In this document: positions 28,163-37,646 of the stretch, in pieces
Numbering within the stretch: the stretch's first letter is position 1
Layout of the letters: each line of letters opens with the position of its first letter
Assembly: GCF_028553725.1 (NCBI RefSeq)
Contig: NZ_CP067124.1
Location: forward strand, 310,001 to 374,000
Origin: Paracoccus alcaliphilus
GTDB lineage: Bacteria; Pseudomonadota; Alphaproteobacteria; Rhodobacterales; Rhodobacteraceae
DNA: 64,000 nt
Reading direction: 5' to 3'
Translations under genes and position numbers: made by a program
The notes under the pieces: model-generated
Seen by the model: only the letters and a program-made list of their open reading frames with translations
What the model was told of the DNA's origin: nothing
Databases searched by the model: none

Positions 28163-29119
28163 TCAGCGGGCGGTTTCGCGCAGCACCTCGCCCGCGGGAT
28201 CGAGTTCGAGGGTGACGGCCTCTCCTGCCGGGTTCTGGGCGTCGAGGGTCAGGCGGCGGCCGTCATGGCGCAGAAGGCCGAAGGCGGAATAGCCGGACTC
28301 GGTCAGGCGCTGGTTCAGTTCGACGGGATCGAAGGAAAGCTCCGGGGCCCTGGCGCGCTGATCGCGGCGGGTTTCGCGATGCGGGTTCTCGCCGCGCATC
28401 GTCCTGGCGTGGCCGCGCGGGTCCTTGTTGTGGAAGCCGCGTTCGCCCCAGCCGCCCTTGCGGTCGCCGCCGTCGCGGCCAAAGCGCAGCATCCGCCCGT
28501 CCTGATCGACCATCACCGCGATATCGTGACCGGCTTCGTCCTCGCCTTCGATGCGGAAGCGGGTTTCGCCATGTTGCTTGATCTCGTCGATGGTCGCGAA
28601 CTGGGCCAGTGCATCGCTGTCACGCACCGCCTGCGGCAGCAGCGCGTCGATCAGGCTTTGCGGCAGGGGCGTATCGTCGGCGTCGATCGCGATCAGGCGG
28701 CCTTCAGGGTCGAATTCCAGCTCCAGATCGTTGCCGTTCTGCTGATAGCCTTCGATCTCGGTCTTTTCGCGTTTGACCGAAATCTCATGGACCCGCGAGA
28801 ACAGGCCCATTGCCTCGTGGCTGCGGATCGCATCGGACAGGATCGCGTCGAGGGCGGGCTGCGGCAGGGCGGCGTCGTCGGCCTCGATCTCGATCAGCTT
28901 GCCGTCGCGGTCGAACAGCGCCTCGATCTTGCCGCCACCCGGCAGACGGCCCTCGATTTCCCGCGCGCCGTGGCGTTTGGTTTCGGTCTGCACGTTCTGC
29001 AGGTCCATCTGTTGCAACCAGTCGGGAATGTCGGTCGCATCCTGCGCCAGCGCCACGCCGCCCCATGCACCTGCCAATGCGATGATCGCGGCCGAGGTCG
29101 TCAGTCTGATCCTGCTCAT
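28163..29119 (-). CDS. Exported protein with repeated PepSY-like units
   Basis: 318 residues with a signal peptide (about 1-25, ending GGVALAQ). The mature part has at least two tandem units with the pattern EIEG...LFDRDGKLIEIEADDAALPQ and EIEG...EFDPEGRLIAIDADDTPLPQ, each followed by a helix, which resembles PepSY/periplasmic sensor-inhibitor folds. Then comes a basic, low-complexity segment and a last beta unit. Function unknown. Divergent from a small PepSY-like gene and the two-component system, which may sense or regulate it. Confidence 0.65.
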   Translation of the reverse strand: MSRIRLTTSAAIIALAGAWGGVALAQDATDIPDWLQQMDLQNVQTETKRHGAREIEGRLPGGGKIEALFDRDGKLIEIEADDAALPQPALDAILSDAIRSHEAMGLFSRVHEISVKREKTEIEGYQQNGNDLELEFDPEGRLIAIDADDTPLPQSLIDALLPQAVRDSDALAQFATIDEIKQHGETRFRIEGEDEAGHDIAVMVDQDGRMLRFGRDGGDRKGGWGERGFHNKDPRGHARTMRGENPHRETRRDQRARAPELSFDPVELNQRLTESGYSAFGLLRHDGRRLTLDAQNPAGEAVTLELDPAGEVLRETAR

Positions 29120-29217
29120 GTTCTTGTCCTTTCCTCAAATTCGAATCATGTTCTAACCGGCCCTGCCTGAATGAACCGCCAACGGGCCGTTTGGGTTCTG
29201 TTGGGCAGGCGCGGCGC

Positions 29218-29625
29218 ATGATCGCAGGCATGACACGTCTTGCGTACAGCCTTGCCCTGCTGATGATGGCCTTGCCGGTTGCCGCGCAGGACAGTCAGGA
29301 GGTGCCGCCCCCGCCCGCCCCTGTTTTCGACGAGTTCCGGCCGCTGCCGCTGCATGAGGTCGCGCGGCAGGTCAGCGACCGTTATGCCGGGCGGCTGGTT
29401 GCGGCCGAAATCCGGCCACCCCGGCCCGAAGAGCGTGAAAATGGCGTTTCGCTGGTTTATGAGTTCCGCCTGGTGACGCCGCGCCGCCATATGCTGCTGA
29501 TCCGCGTCGATGCCCGCGACAGCCGCTTTCTGGAGGTTGCGGGGCGCGGCCAGATCGAGGCATTGCGAAGCGGCGCCCGGACATCCGGCAAGGAGCCGGG
29601 CAGATGGGACCAAGGGGGCGAATGA
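29218..29625 (+). CDS. Small exported PepSY-like protein
   Basis: 135 residues, signal peptide (MTRLAYSLALLMMALPVAAQ). The mature part has a PepSY-like pattern (PLHEVARQVSDRYAGRLVAA, then YEFRLVTPRRHMLLIRVDAR). Such proteins often precede a PhoP/PhoQ-type two-component pair. The response-regulator gene starts one base after its stop. The start could also be 29230. Confidence 0.75.
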   Translation: MIAGMTRLAYSLALLMMALPVAAQDSQEVPPPPAPVFDEFRPLPLHEVARQVSDRYAGRLVAAEIRPPRPEERENGVSLVYEFRLVTPRRHMLLIRVDARDSRFLEVAGRGQIEALRSGARTSGKEPGRWDQGGE

Positions 29626-29626
29626 C

Positions 29627-30289
29627 ATGCGGGCTCTGATCGTCGAGGATGATCCGGTGCTGGCCGGGCAGCTGGTCACGGCCATGGAGCAGGCGGGCTT
29701 TGTCACCGACCATGCGGGCGACGGCCGCGAAGGCGAATTCATGGGCGCCACCGAAAGCTATGACGTGGCGATACTGGATCTGGGCCTGCCGGGGATGCCG
29801 GGGATCGAGGTGCTGACCCGCTGGCGCGATCAGGGCATCGGCGTGCCGGTGCTGATCCTGACCGCGCGCGGCGACTGGACCGACAAGGTGGCGGGGTTTC
29901 GCGCCGGCGCCGATGATTACGCCGTCAAGCCCTTCCGGCTGGATGAGGTCGTGCTGCGCTGCCAGACCCTGATCCGCCGCGCCGCCGGCCATACCCGCCC
30001 GGTCATCAGCGCCGGGGCCTTGCAGCTGGACAGCCAGCTGGGCGTCATCACCCGCGACGGCGTGGCGCTGAAACTGACCCCGTTCGAGCTGCGGATCATG
30101 TCCTATCTGATCCATCACCAGAACCGCATCGTCAGCCGCACCGAACTGTCGGAACATCTGTATGACGCCGATGCGGACCGGGATTTCAAGTCGATCGAGG
30201 TGGTTATCGGACGGTTGCGCCGCAAGATCGGCGACGGCATGATCGAGACCCGGCGCGGCGAGGGTTATGTGCTGCGGTCGGGCGGCTGA
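29627..30289 (+). CDS. OmpR/PhoP-type response regulator
   Basis: 220 residues. Receiver domain with acidic pair EDD, phospho-acceptor Asp in VAILDLGLPGMPG and Lys in YAVKPF; C-terminal winged helix (KLTPFELRIMSYLIHHQ, then RLRRKIGDG and RRGEGYVL). Resembles the QseB/BasR/PhoP group. The stop overlaps the start of the kinase gene (TGATG). Confidence 0.93.
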   Translation: MRALIVEDDPVLAGQLVTAMEQAGFVTDHAGDGREGEFMGATESYDVAILDLGLPGMPGIEVLTRWRDQGIGVPVLILTARGDWTDKVAGFRAGADDYAVKPFRLDEVVLRCQTLIRRAAGHTRPVISAGALQLDSQLGVITRDGVALKLTPFELRIMSYLIHHQNRIVSRTELSEHLYDADADRDFKSIEVVIGRLRRKIGDGMIETRRGEGYVLRSGG

Positions 30290-31587
30290 TGCGCTCGATC
30301 CGGGGGCGGCTTCTGGTTCTGGCGGCGGTCTGGCTGACGGCGGCGCTGCTGGCGGCGTTCCTGTTCCTGTCGGCGCTGCTGGAGGATTTCGTCACCGACC
30401 GTTTCGATGCCGAGGCCGGGGCCATCGCCGACGCGCTCAGCGCCAGTCTGGAGGTCAGCGACAGCGGCCGGATCGAGGTCGATGACCCGCCCGCCGATCC
30501 GCGCTTCCGGCTGCCTCTGACCGGCTGGTATTGGCAGGCCGAGGCCGATGGCCGGGTCTTCGACCGCTCGGATTCGCTGCTGGACGGCTGGCTGACCGGG
30601 CCGGGCGGTGAATTTGCCGGTGGGGCCGGACGGGGTGCCGACGGCGCGCCCCTGCGGATCATGCGGCGGGAACTGACCATCCCCGACAGTGATGCGCTGA
30701 TCGCCCTGACCGTCACCGCACCGCAAGAGCAGATCACGCAAAGCCTGCGCCAGATCCGCCAGCCGCTGGCGCTGGCGCTGATCGTGCTGGGGCTGGGGCT
30801 GGCCGCCGCCAGTCTGGTGCAGGTCACGGCGGGCCTGCGCAGTCTTGACCGGCTGGGCGCCGATCTGCGGCAGGTGCGGGCGGGCCGGACCGAGCGGCTG
30901 GCACTGCCCGATGTGTCCGAACTGCGCCCCCTGACCGCCGAGATCAACGCCGCGCTGGACCAGAACACCACCCTGCTGGCCCGGTCGCGTCAGCATCTGG
31001 GCAATCTGGCCCATTCGCTGAAAACGCCGCTGGCGGCCCTGGCCAACGAGCTGCCGCCGGGCCATCCCGGCCACAACCTGATTACCCGCATGGACCGGCT
31101 GATCGGCTGGCATCTGCGCCGGGCGCGGGCGGCCTCGCCCCGGATGCTGGGCCAGCGCACGCCGGTTCTGCCGGTGGTCGAGGATATCATGCTGGTTTTG
31201 CGCTGGCCGATGCAGGACCGGGGCATGACCGCCGGGATCGACTGCCCCCCCGATGCCAGCTTTGCCGGCGAACGACAGGATCTGGAAGAAATGATCGGCA
31301 ATCTGGCGGAAAACGCCGTCAAATGGGGCCGGTCGCGTTTGCAGATCGGCGTGACCTGCCAGACCGGACGGCTGCGGATCGTGATCGAGGATGACGGCCC
31401 CGGCATGGCCGAAACCGACGCGCCCAAAGCGCTGATCCGTGGCGCGAGGCTGGACGAACACGGTCCCTCGGGCAGCGGGCTGGGGCTGGCCATCGTCGCC
31501 GATCTGGCCGCCCTGCACGGGGGCGAACTGCTGCTGAGCCGCTCGGAGTTGGGCGGCCTTGGCGCAACACTGGACCTGCCCGCGTAA
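30289..31587 (+). CDS. Sensor histidine kinase
   Basis: 432 residues. Two membrane segments (about 8-30 and 155-180) flank a periplasmic domain. H-box with phospho-acceptor His in NLAHSLKTPLAALANEL, N-box MIGNLAENAVKW, and G-boxes IEDDGPGM and GSGLGLAIV. PhoQ/QseC-like organisation. Partner of the overlapping response regulator. The signal is unknown; envelope stress or cations are plausible from the PepSY neighbours. Confidence 0.93.
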   Translation: MRSIRGRLLVLAAVWLTAALLAAFLFLSALLEDFVTDRFDAEAGAIADALSASLEVSDSGRIEVDDPPADPRFRLPLTGWYWQAEADGRVFDRSDSLLDGWLTGPGGEFAGGAGRGADGAPLRIMRRELTIPDSDALIALTVTAPQEQITQSLRQIRQPLALALIVLGLGLAAASLVQVTAGLRSLDRLGADLRQVRAGRTERLALPDVSELRPLTAEINAALDQNTTLLARSRQHLGNLAHSLKTPLAALANELPPGHPGHNLITRMDRLIGWHLRRARAASPRMLGQRTPVLPVVEDIMLVLRWPMQDRGMTAGIDCPPDASFAGERQDLEEMIGNLAENAVKWGRSRLQIGVTCQTGRLRIVIEDDGPGMAETDAPKALIRGARLDEHGPSGSGLGLAIVADLAALHGGELLLSRSELGGLGATLDLPA

Positions 31588-31678
31588 CCGGGCCGACCCT
31601 GGCGCCGGTTTGGCCTTGACCCTCGGCCCATAACCGTGATGGTGCCTATCCTGAGCGACTTTTACCGATGGGGTCGGG

Positions 31679-32053
31679 ATGAAGATTGTTGGCATCTGCC
31701 GTTTTTCACTGCTGGGCCGTGGCGACTGGAAGGTTTACCAGGGCAAACCCGACTCCGAGGTGGAGGCCATCGCCGCCGAACAGGCAAGAAAGCTTTTTGC
31801 ACCCGAGCGTATGGAGCAGCGGCTTGCCGCATTCGAGCACCTGACTCTGGCCTGGCGCACAGGCAGATATAATCAGTGGCAAGCCAGAACCGGCCTCGTT
31901 TCGGGCGGCTGGGTCACAAGCATCGTCGTGATGATGACCCGACTGCGTCAGAGTCACACCGTCTCCAATTTCCACCGATGCAGAACGCCCATCAATAAGC
32001 CGCGCTGCCAGTGCCTGCGGGCAATGCGCCATAGGGCAGCCAGATCGTCTTGA
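31679..32053 (+). pseudogene. Putative rhamnosyl transferase, N-terminal fragment
   Basis: The first 57 residues or so (MKIVGICRFSLLGRGDWKVY, then FAPERMEQRLAAFEHLTL) resemble the start of the Rhodobacterales putative rhamnosyl transferase family. After about position 31850 the frame continues with unrelated basic sequence, whereas the family usually exceeds 250 residues. The 3' end overlaps the end of the convergent aldehyde dehydrogenase gene. It looks like a truncated relic. The family call is from memory of its N-terminal pattern. Confidence 0.5.
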
Positions 32054-34325
32054 GCTGCGTGGCGTGGTGCAGGAAGGTTTCGCCCTGCGCCTGATCGCCG
32101 GTCCAGTCGCGGTTGGCCGGCGAGCAGACGGGTTTCAGATTGCCGCCTGCCGCCTGTTCCACCGCCGTCAGACCGGCGCTGTCGCCTGCATACCACATCG
32201 CGGCGACCTCATCATGGGCGGCCAGCACCTGCGCCAGATCATACCTGCCTCCGGTCACGATATTGACCACGCCGCCGGGCAGGTCCGAGGTGTCGAAGAC
32301 CTGATACAGGTCCAGCACCGGCAGCGGATCGTCCTGCGCGGCAATCGCAACCACACGGTTGCCCATGGCGATGGCGGGCATCACCAGCGACATGAACCCG
32401 GCCAGCGGCTGCCTGTTCGGGCAGGCGATGCCGATCACGCCGAAGGGCTCGGGGATCACGTTCACCAGATGACCCGGTTTCGCCTGTACATTCGCGCCGT
32501 CGAACTTGTCGGCCCAGGCGGCATAATGAAAGGCGCGGGCAATGGCGGCCTGAACCTCGGATTTGCTGCTGCGGGCGGCGAATTCGGGGGCGCGGGCCGA
32601 CAGGTTCTCGGCGATGTAATAGAGCACCTGCGCACGGGCATGACCGCCCATCGCGGACCATTTCCCGGCCTTGGCGGCGGCCTCGACCGCGCCGCGGATA
32701 TCCTTGCGGCTGCCAAGGGGGGCCAGCCCGCCCGGCACCGCATACATTGCCCCGCCATCGGGGCGTTTCTGCGCGCCGCCGATATACAGCTTGGCGGTGC
32801 GGTCGAGGCCGCTGCCCTGCCCTTCGCCACCCGGCGCGACGACAGGGGCCGAGGGTGCGGGTTCGCGGACCGGTTTCACCGCCGGTTCGGCCAGATAGTC
32901 CAGCATCCCCGCGCACCCGCCTTCGCGGCCAAAGCCGCTTTCGCGATAACCGCCAAAAGGGGCCGCGGCGTCAAACAGGTTGGCGCAGTTGATCCAGATC
33001 ACGCCCGCCTTGATCTTCGCCGCGATATCGGTCGCGACGGTGGCGCTTTCGGACCAGACCGAACCGGCAAGGCCGTAGCGGGTGTTGTTGGCCAGCTCAA
33101 TCGCCTCATCGGCGGTGCGGAAGGTGGACAGCGTGGCGATGGGGCCGAAAATCTCCTGCTCCATCCCCGGATTGGCGGGGGCGATATTGCGAAGATAACC
33201 GGGCGCGATAAAACAGCCCTCCGCCGCCTGACCGCCGACCAGTTCCGCGCCCGCCGCCACCGCAGCCGCGCAGATCGAGGTGATCCGGTCCTTCTGCACC
33301 GGATCGACGATGGCGCCGATATCGGTGGACTTGTCCAAAGGTGGGCCGACGCGCAGCCGGTCCATGCGTGCGCGCAGCAGTGTTTCGAACCGTTCGGCCA
33401 CCGCCTCGGCCACCAGAATGCGCGAACCGGCGCAGCAGACCTGCCCCTGATTGAACCAGATCGAATCGACCACGCCCTCGACTGCCGCATCCAGATCGGC
33501 ATCGGGCATGACGATGAAGGGCGACTTGCCGCCCAGTTCCAGCGTCAGCCGTCGCCCTGTCCCGGCCAGCCGGGCGGCAATGGCGCGGCCCACCTCGGTC
33601 GAGCCGGTGAAGGCGATCTTGTCCACATCCGCGCCCACCAGCGCCGCGCCGGTTTCGCCATCACCGGTCACGATGTTCACCACCCCAGCGGGCAGGCCGA
33701 CCTCGCGGCAGATTTCGGCGAAGGCCAGCGCGGTCAACGGCGTGTATTCAGCGGGTTTCAACACCACCGTATTGCCCGCCGCCAGCGCGGGGGCGATCTT
33801 CCATGCCAGCATCAGCAGCGGGAAATTCCACGGGATGATCTGGCCGCAGACGCCAAGCGGCGCATGGCCGGGGAATTGCGTATCCCGCAGCTCGGCCCAG
33901 CCCGCATGGTGATAGAAATGCCGCGCGACCAGCGGAATGTCGATGTCGCGCGATTCGCGGATCGGCTTGCCATTGTCCAGCGTTTCCAGCACCGACAGAA
34001 AGCGTTCGCGTTTCTGCACATGCCGCGCCAGCGCATAGAGGTAACGCGCCCGTTCCGTCCCCGACAGCGCCGCCCAGCCCTTCTGCGCCTTGCGCGCGGC
34101 CTTGACCGCCGCCGCCACATCATCCGCGCTGCCCTGCGACACCTGCGCCAGCAGATCGCCCGTCGCGGGGGCGCGGGTCCCGAACGTGCTGCCGGGCTTG
34201 GTGAATTTGCCGCCGATGAAATGGCCGAATGACCCGCGCGTGTCCAGCCAGTCGCGCACCGCGCCGCTGTCCTCGACCGAAGGGCCGTATTCCATGCTTT
34301 CCATGATCTCGCTCACGCTGGTCAT
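31992..34325 (-). CDS. Tandem-domain aldehyde dehydrogenase (ALDH16-like)
   Basis: 777 residues with two ALDH-like halves. The first (about 40-480) is complete: IIPWNFPLLMLAWKIAPALA, the glutamate motif LTLELGGKSPFIVM, and catalytic Cys in NQGQVCCAGSR. The second (about 510-777) has an N-terminal NAD-fold portion (EPFGVIGIACP) but no catalytic Cys motif, as in bacterial ALDH16 proteins. It starts 7 bp after deoC with GAGGGA in between. With deoC it could oxidise the acetaldehyde released from deoxyribose-5-phosphate; that pathway role is inferred from linkage. Confidence 0.85.
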   Translation of the reverse strand: MTSVSEIMESMEYGPSVEDSGAVRDWLDTRGSFGHFIGGKFTKPGSTFGTRAPATGDLLAQVSQGSADDVAAAVKAARKAQKGWAALSGTERARYLYALARHVQKRERFLSVLETLDNGKPIRESRDIDIPLVARHFYHHAGWAELRDTQFPGHAPLGVCGQIIPWNFPLLMLAWKIAPALAAGNTVVLKPAEYTPLTALAFAEICREVGLPAGVVNIVTGDGETGAALVGADVDKIAFTGSTEVGRAIAARLAGTGRRLTLELGGKSPFIVMPDADLDAAVEGVVDSIWFNQGQVCCAGSRILVAEAVAERFETLLRARMDRLRVGPPLDKSTDIGAIVDPVQKDRITSICAAAVAAGAELVGGQAAEGCFIAPGYLRNIAPANPGMEQEIFGPIATLSTFRTADEAIELANNTRYGLAGSVWSESATVATDIAAKIKAGVIWINCANLFDAAAPFGGYRESGFGREGGCAGMLDYLAEPAVKPVREPAPSAPVVAPGGEGQGSGLDRTAKLYIGGAQKRPDGGAMYAVPGGLAPLGSRKDIRGAVEAAAKAGKWSAMGGHARAQVLYYIAENLSARAPEFAARSSKSEVQAAIARAFHYAAWADKFDGANVQAKPGHLVNVIPEPFGVIGIACPNRQPLAGFMSLVMPAIAMGNRVVAIAAQDDPLPVLDLYQVFDTSDLPGGVVNIVTGGRYDLAQVLAAHDEVAAMWYAGDSAGLTAVEQAAGGNLKPVCSPANRDWTGDQAQGETFLHHATQLKTIWLPYGALPAGTGSAAY

Positions 34326-34332
34326 CGGTCCC

Positions 34333-35274
34333 TCAGGCAATGGCTTGGCGATGGGCGCCGGCATAGCGGCCCGTCACATGATGGCTGATCTGGCGCTCGA
34401 TATCGCCCAGCAGGCTGGAGGCGCCGATGCGGAACAGATCGGGGCGCAGCCAGCCGCGGCCCAGTTCCTCGGCCATCAGCACCTGCCAGTTCAGCGCGTC
34501 TTTCGCGGTGCGCAACCCGCCTGCGGGCTTGAAGCCGACGACATGGTCGGTCTGCGCGCCATAGTCCCGGATCGCCCGGCACATGACCAACGACACCGGC
34601 AGGGTGGCGTTCACGCCCTCTTTCCCGGTCGAGGTCTTGATGAAATCGGCCCCCGCCTGCATCGCGACATGGCTGGCTTTGGCGACGTTTTCCAGCGATT
34701 TCAGATCGCCGGTGGCAAGGATCGCCTTCATCTTCGCTGCCCCGCAGGCCTCGCGCATGGCGCGCAATTCGTCATAGAGCGCGGCCCAGTCGGCGCGCAG
34801 CACATGGGCGCGGGTAATCACGATGTCGATCTCATCCGCGCCCTGATCCACGGCATAGCGGATCTCGGCCAGACGCAGATCCAGCGGCATCAGCCCGGCG
34901 GGAAAGCCGGTGGCGACACTGGCCACAGGCACCCCGGAATTTCCAAGCGCACGCTTCGCCGCCGCCACCATTGTCGGATAGACGCAGACCGCGCCCGTGG
35001 TCAGACCGCCAACGCCCATCGCGGCCAGCAGATCGGGCGCGACGGGCTGGCGCGCCTTGGCGCACAGCCGCGCCACCCGGTCGGGCGTGTCGCCGCCCGC
35101 CAGCGTGGTCAGGTCGATGCAGCGGATCGCGTTCAGCAGCCACGCCGCCTGATGGTCCTTCTTCAGGCTGCGCCGCGCAGGCAGGCTGGCGGCCCGGCGT
35201 TCGGTGGCGGGCGTGTTGATGTGGATCGTCTCGAACCAGTCCACGCGCAGATCGGTGCCGGGATTGCGGGTCAT
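34333..35274 (-). CDS. deoC: Deoxyribose-phosphate aldolase
   Basis: 313 residues, class I aldolase splitting deoxyribose-5-phosphate into acetaldehyde and glyceraldehyde-3-phosphate. Schiff-base Lys in DFIKTSTGKEGVNATLPV, plus EIDIVITRAHVLRADWAALY and VGFKPAGGLRT. The ATG overlaps the stop of the upstream DUF1523 gene by 4 bases, so it is translationally coupled to an apparently unrelated operon. It is longer than E. coli DeoC (259), with an N-terminal extension typical of the eukaryote-like group. Confidence 0.95.
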   Translation of the reverse strand: MTRNPGTDLRVDWFETIHINTPATERRAASLPARRSLKKDHQAAWLLNAIRCIDLTTLAGGDTPDRVARLCAKARQPVAPDLLAAMGVGGLTTGAVCVYPTMVAAAKRALGNSGVPVASVATGFPAGLMPLDLRLAEIRYAVDQGADEIDIVITRAHVLRADWAALYDELRAMREACGAAKMKAILATGDLKSLENVAKASHVAMQAGADFIKTSTGKEGVNATLPVSLVMCRAIRDYGAQTDHVVGFKPAGGLRTAKDALNWQVLMAEELGRGWLRPDLFRIGASSLLGDIERQISHHVTGRYAGAHRQAIA

Positions 35275-35963
35275 TTGCGCGGCTTCCCCCTCCATGTGCC
35301 CAGCCAGTTGCGGAACCGGCCACGCGCCTCGGCGGTCCCGTCCGAGACCCGGTCGCGGGCGGCATCGGCACGGGCCTCGACCCGGTCCCAACGTTCGTCC
35401 ACGCGGCGCACTGCGGGTTCGATGGTGCGTTCGTGAAACTGCGCCCACATCCGCCACAACAGCGCGATGAAGATCAGCAGCACCACGCAGACGATCGAGG
35501 CCGCCCAGTTGCGCGGGCGCTCATTCGGGCCGGCCAGCGTGTCGATCGCGATGGCGTTCGGATAGGCCGTCAGCCACGGAATCCGCCAGCCATAGGCGGT
35601 GATGCTGACCCATTGCGGATCATTGCCCGTGGATCGCAGATTGGTCGCCTCGGCATGCAGATTGGCGCTGTCATATTTGAAATAGGGCGGCCAGATCCAG
35701 CCGGTATCCTCGTTGCGATAGACGAAGACCTTGCCATTGGGCCGCACCGTTTCGACAAAGCGGACGTCGCGCTGGCCTGCGGCATTCTCGACCGTACCGG
35801 TATCGTCCGCGGCATAGAAGATCGCGTTGGACGAGGTGATGGAGGTCAGCCGGTTATAGGTGTTGGTGATCCGCACCGTGTTCTTGGACGGCAGCGAATA
35901 GTCGAGGAACATGAAGACCACGACCCCCAGCAAGACCCCCAGAACGACCTTGACGTAATGCAT
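35271..35963 (-). CDS. DUF1523 membrane protein
   Basis: 230 residues. N-terminal membrane anchor (about 3-22), a periplasmic region with TYNRLTSITSSNAIFYA-type sequence, a second membrane helix (about 155-175: VCVVLLIFIALLWRMW), and a charged C-terminal helix with WDRVEARADAARDRV. Matches the alphaproteobacterial DUF1523 family of unknown function. Part of the long minus-strand operon from 41816. Confidence 0.8.
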   Translation of the reverse strand: MHYVKVVLGVLLGVVVFMFLDYSLPSKNTVRITNTYNRLTSITSSNAIFYAADDTGTVENAAGQRDVRFVETVRPNGKVFVYRNEDTGWIWPPYFKYDSANLHAEATNLRSTGNDPQWVSITAYGWRIPWLTAYPNAIAIDTLAGPNERPRNWAASIVCVVLLIFIALLWRMWAQFHERTIEPAVRRVDERWDRVEARADAARDRVSDGTAEARGRFRNWLGTWRGKPRK

Positions 35964-35976
35964 GATGCGGCGGCTC

Positions 35977-36258
35977 CTATTGCCAGTTGACCAGAATGAC
36001 GATCGCCATGATCGCCGCTGTGGGTATCACGAAAACCAGCCAGATCAGGCGGGATTTCAGGGATTTTTCAAACCCGACCATGGATTTGCGGACGAACTCT
36101 TGCCGCGCCGCGTTGTTCCCGGCCATGTCGGGGTGGCGCTGGTCCCAGATCTCTTCCAGTTTCTCGTGGCGCAGCGACCGGATATAGAGCCGAAGCAGCA
36201 GGAAGAACATCACCTCCAGCAGAAACACCAGTATGACCAGCCGGAACAGTGCCGCCAT
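35977..36258 (-). CDS. Small two-helix membrane protein, unknown
   Basis: 93 residues from the ATG at 36258. Membrane helix at 5-25 (FRLVILVFLLEVMFFLLL), a cytosolic or periplasmic charged middle (LRHEKLEEIWDQRHPD), and a second helix at the C-terminus (LIWLVFVIPTAAIMAIVILV). No family recognised. It begins 2 bp after the upstream DUF6638-like gene ends and precedes the DUF1523 gene. Confidence 0.75.
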   Translation of the reverse strand: MAALFRLVILVFLLEVMFFLLLRLYIRSLRHEKLEEIWDQRHPDMAGNNAARQEFVRKSMVGFEKSLKSRLIWLVFVIPTAAIMAIVILVNWQ

Positions 36259-36260
36259 GC

Positions 36261-37646
36261 CTATGCCCCCCACGGACCGGCCGGGCGCGAGGCCCCCCGG
36301 TCGGACAGGCTGACACGCGGCAGGCGGGTGGTCGCCGGCCCCCACGGACCGGGGGGCGCGGACGCATCGGGTTCGGCCATGTCGGGTTCGGATCCGAACA
36401 AGGCGTCGCGGGTGCCCTGTTTGTCAATCTGGTATTCACGGGCCAGCACCTCGGCCACATAGGCGCGCTTGCCCTCGTCCCAAGTCTGGTAAAGCCGATA
36501 GAACAGCGGCTTATGGGTAATGAACAACTGCCGCAAGTCATGCGGCGCCAGTTCCGACAGCAGCCGGTTGACCAGATCGCGCGCAGGGCCGGGCGTGGCG
36601 CGCAGGGCGTAAAAATAGGCCGGATCGCCACTGTCGATCACCGGCCAGTCTCCGCCCTGTTCGGCATAGCGCAGCAGCGCCGACAGCCCCCGGATCTCGG
36701 GCGGCAGGCCATCGCCCATCCGCGCCGCCGCGCGCCGCAGTTCCTGCCTGCCGCCATTGCCGGTCTCCAGCCCCAGCCGCGTGGCCGCATCGACCAGCAC
36801 GAAATCCATCTTCTGCCGCAGGATCGGTGCGGCATCGGCACCTCTGGCCGAAATGATCGGCTCGGCCAGCGCATTCCGGGCCAGCCAGGCGGCGATCTGG
36901 TGGCGCTGGGTCAGATCGAAGCTGACAACCCCCGCGATGTCGGCCTTGCGGTCGGGATCGGCAAAGATCATCGCCGGTTCCTGCGCCGAACGCAGCAGAT
37001 AGACGCCGCCGAAATCATCGGTCCAGAAATCCGGCACCGGGAAATCGGTGTGATCCAGCCGCACCGGATGGCGCAGCACATCGCCGGATTTCTTCGCCTG
37101 TTCGATCATCCGCGCGATCAGCACATCGTCCCACCACGCATCGCGCCCGTTGCGGAAAGTGTCGATCATCGCGGTCAGCCGGTCGGCCTCGGCAACGTGG
37201 TTGCCGGTCGTGTCGGCGCTGATGCGCAGGCTGCGGATCTGGGTCAGATCGGCGGGGCCGTCCATCTGCCAGACATGATCGTCGATCTGGCCGATCACCG
37301 CGTCGCGGGCGGTCAGGCTGAACAGCTGGCTTTCGTTATCCGCAATGAAACGGCGCAGCACGTCGCGCAGCACCGACAGATCGGCGGCCAGCATCGGCGC
37401 GGTCTTCTGTTCGGTCGTCAGCAGGATGAACTGCCGCGTGCCGCCATCGGGCGCCAGATAGTCCATATCGCCCAGCTCGTCCCCGATCTCCGGGGAATAG
37501 CCGGTGATGTCGATGTGGAATTCCTTCAGCGCCGTCTGCCGCCCGGTCAGCTTTTCCAGCGCACGATTGTAAAGCCCGGTCCAGGCGGCAGAGCTCACCC
37601 GGATCAGGTTGCCGAACATCAGCCCCTTTTCGATCAGGCGCTTCAT
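36261..37646 (-). CDS. DUF6638-like protein, unknown function
   Basis: 461 residues, soluble, starting MKRLIEKGLMFGNLIRVSSA. The first 430 residues are an even alpha/beta mix with no motif I can assign; the last 30 are Pro/Gly-rich. It resembles a Rhodobacterales family I know as DUF6638. The ATG overlaps the stop of the AAA ATPase gene (ATGA), so both products are likely made in step and may interact. Confidence 0.7.
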   Translation of the reverse strand: MKRLIEKGLMFGNLIRVSSAAWTGLYNRALEKLTGRQTALKEFHIDITGYSPEIGDELGDMDYLAPDGGTRQFILLTTEQKTAPMLAADLSVLRDVLRRFIADNESQLFSLTARDAVIGQIDDHVWQMDGPADLTQIRSLRISADTTGNHVAEADRLTAMIDTFRNGRDAWWDDVLIARMIEQAKKSGDVLRHPVRLDHTDFPVPDFWTDDFGGVYLLRSAQEPAMIFADPDRKADIAGVVSFDLTQRHQIAAWLARNALAEPIISARGADAAPILRQKMDFVLVDAATRLGLETGNGGRQELRRAAARMGDGLPPEIRGLSALLRYAEQGGDWPVIDSGDPAYFYALRATPGPARDLVNRLLSELAPHDLRQLFITHKPLFYRLYQTWDEGKRAYVAEVLAREYQIDKQGTRDALFGSEPDMAEPDASAPPGPWGPATTRLPRVSLSDRGASRPAGPWGA

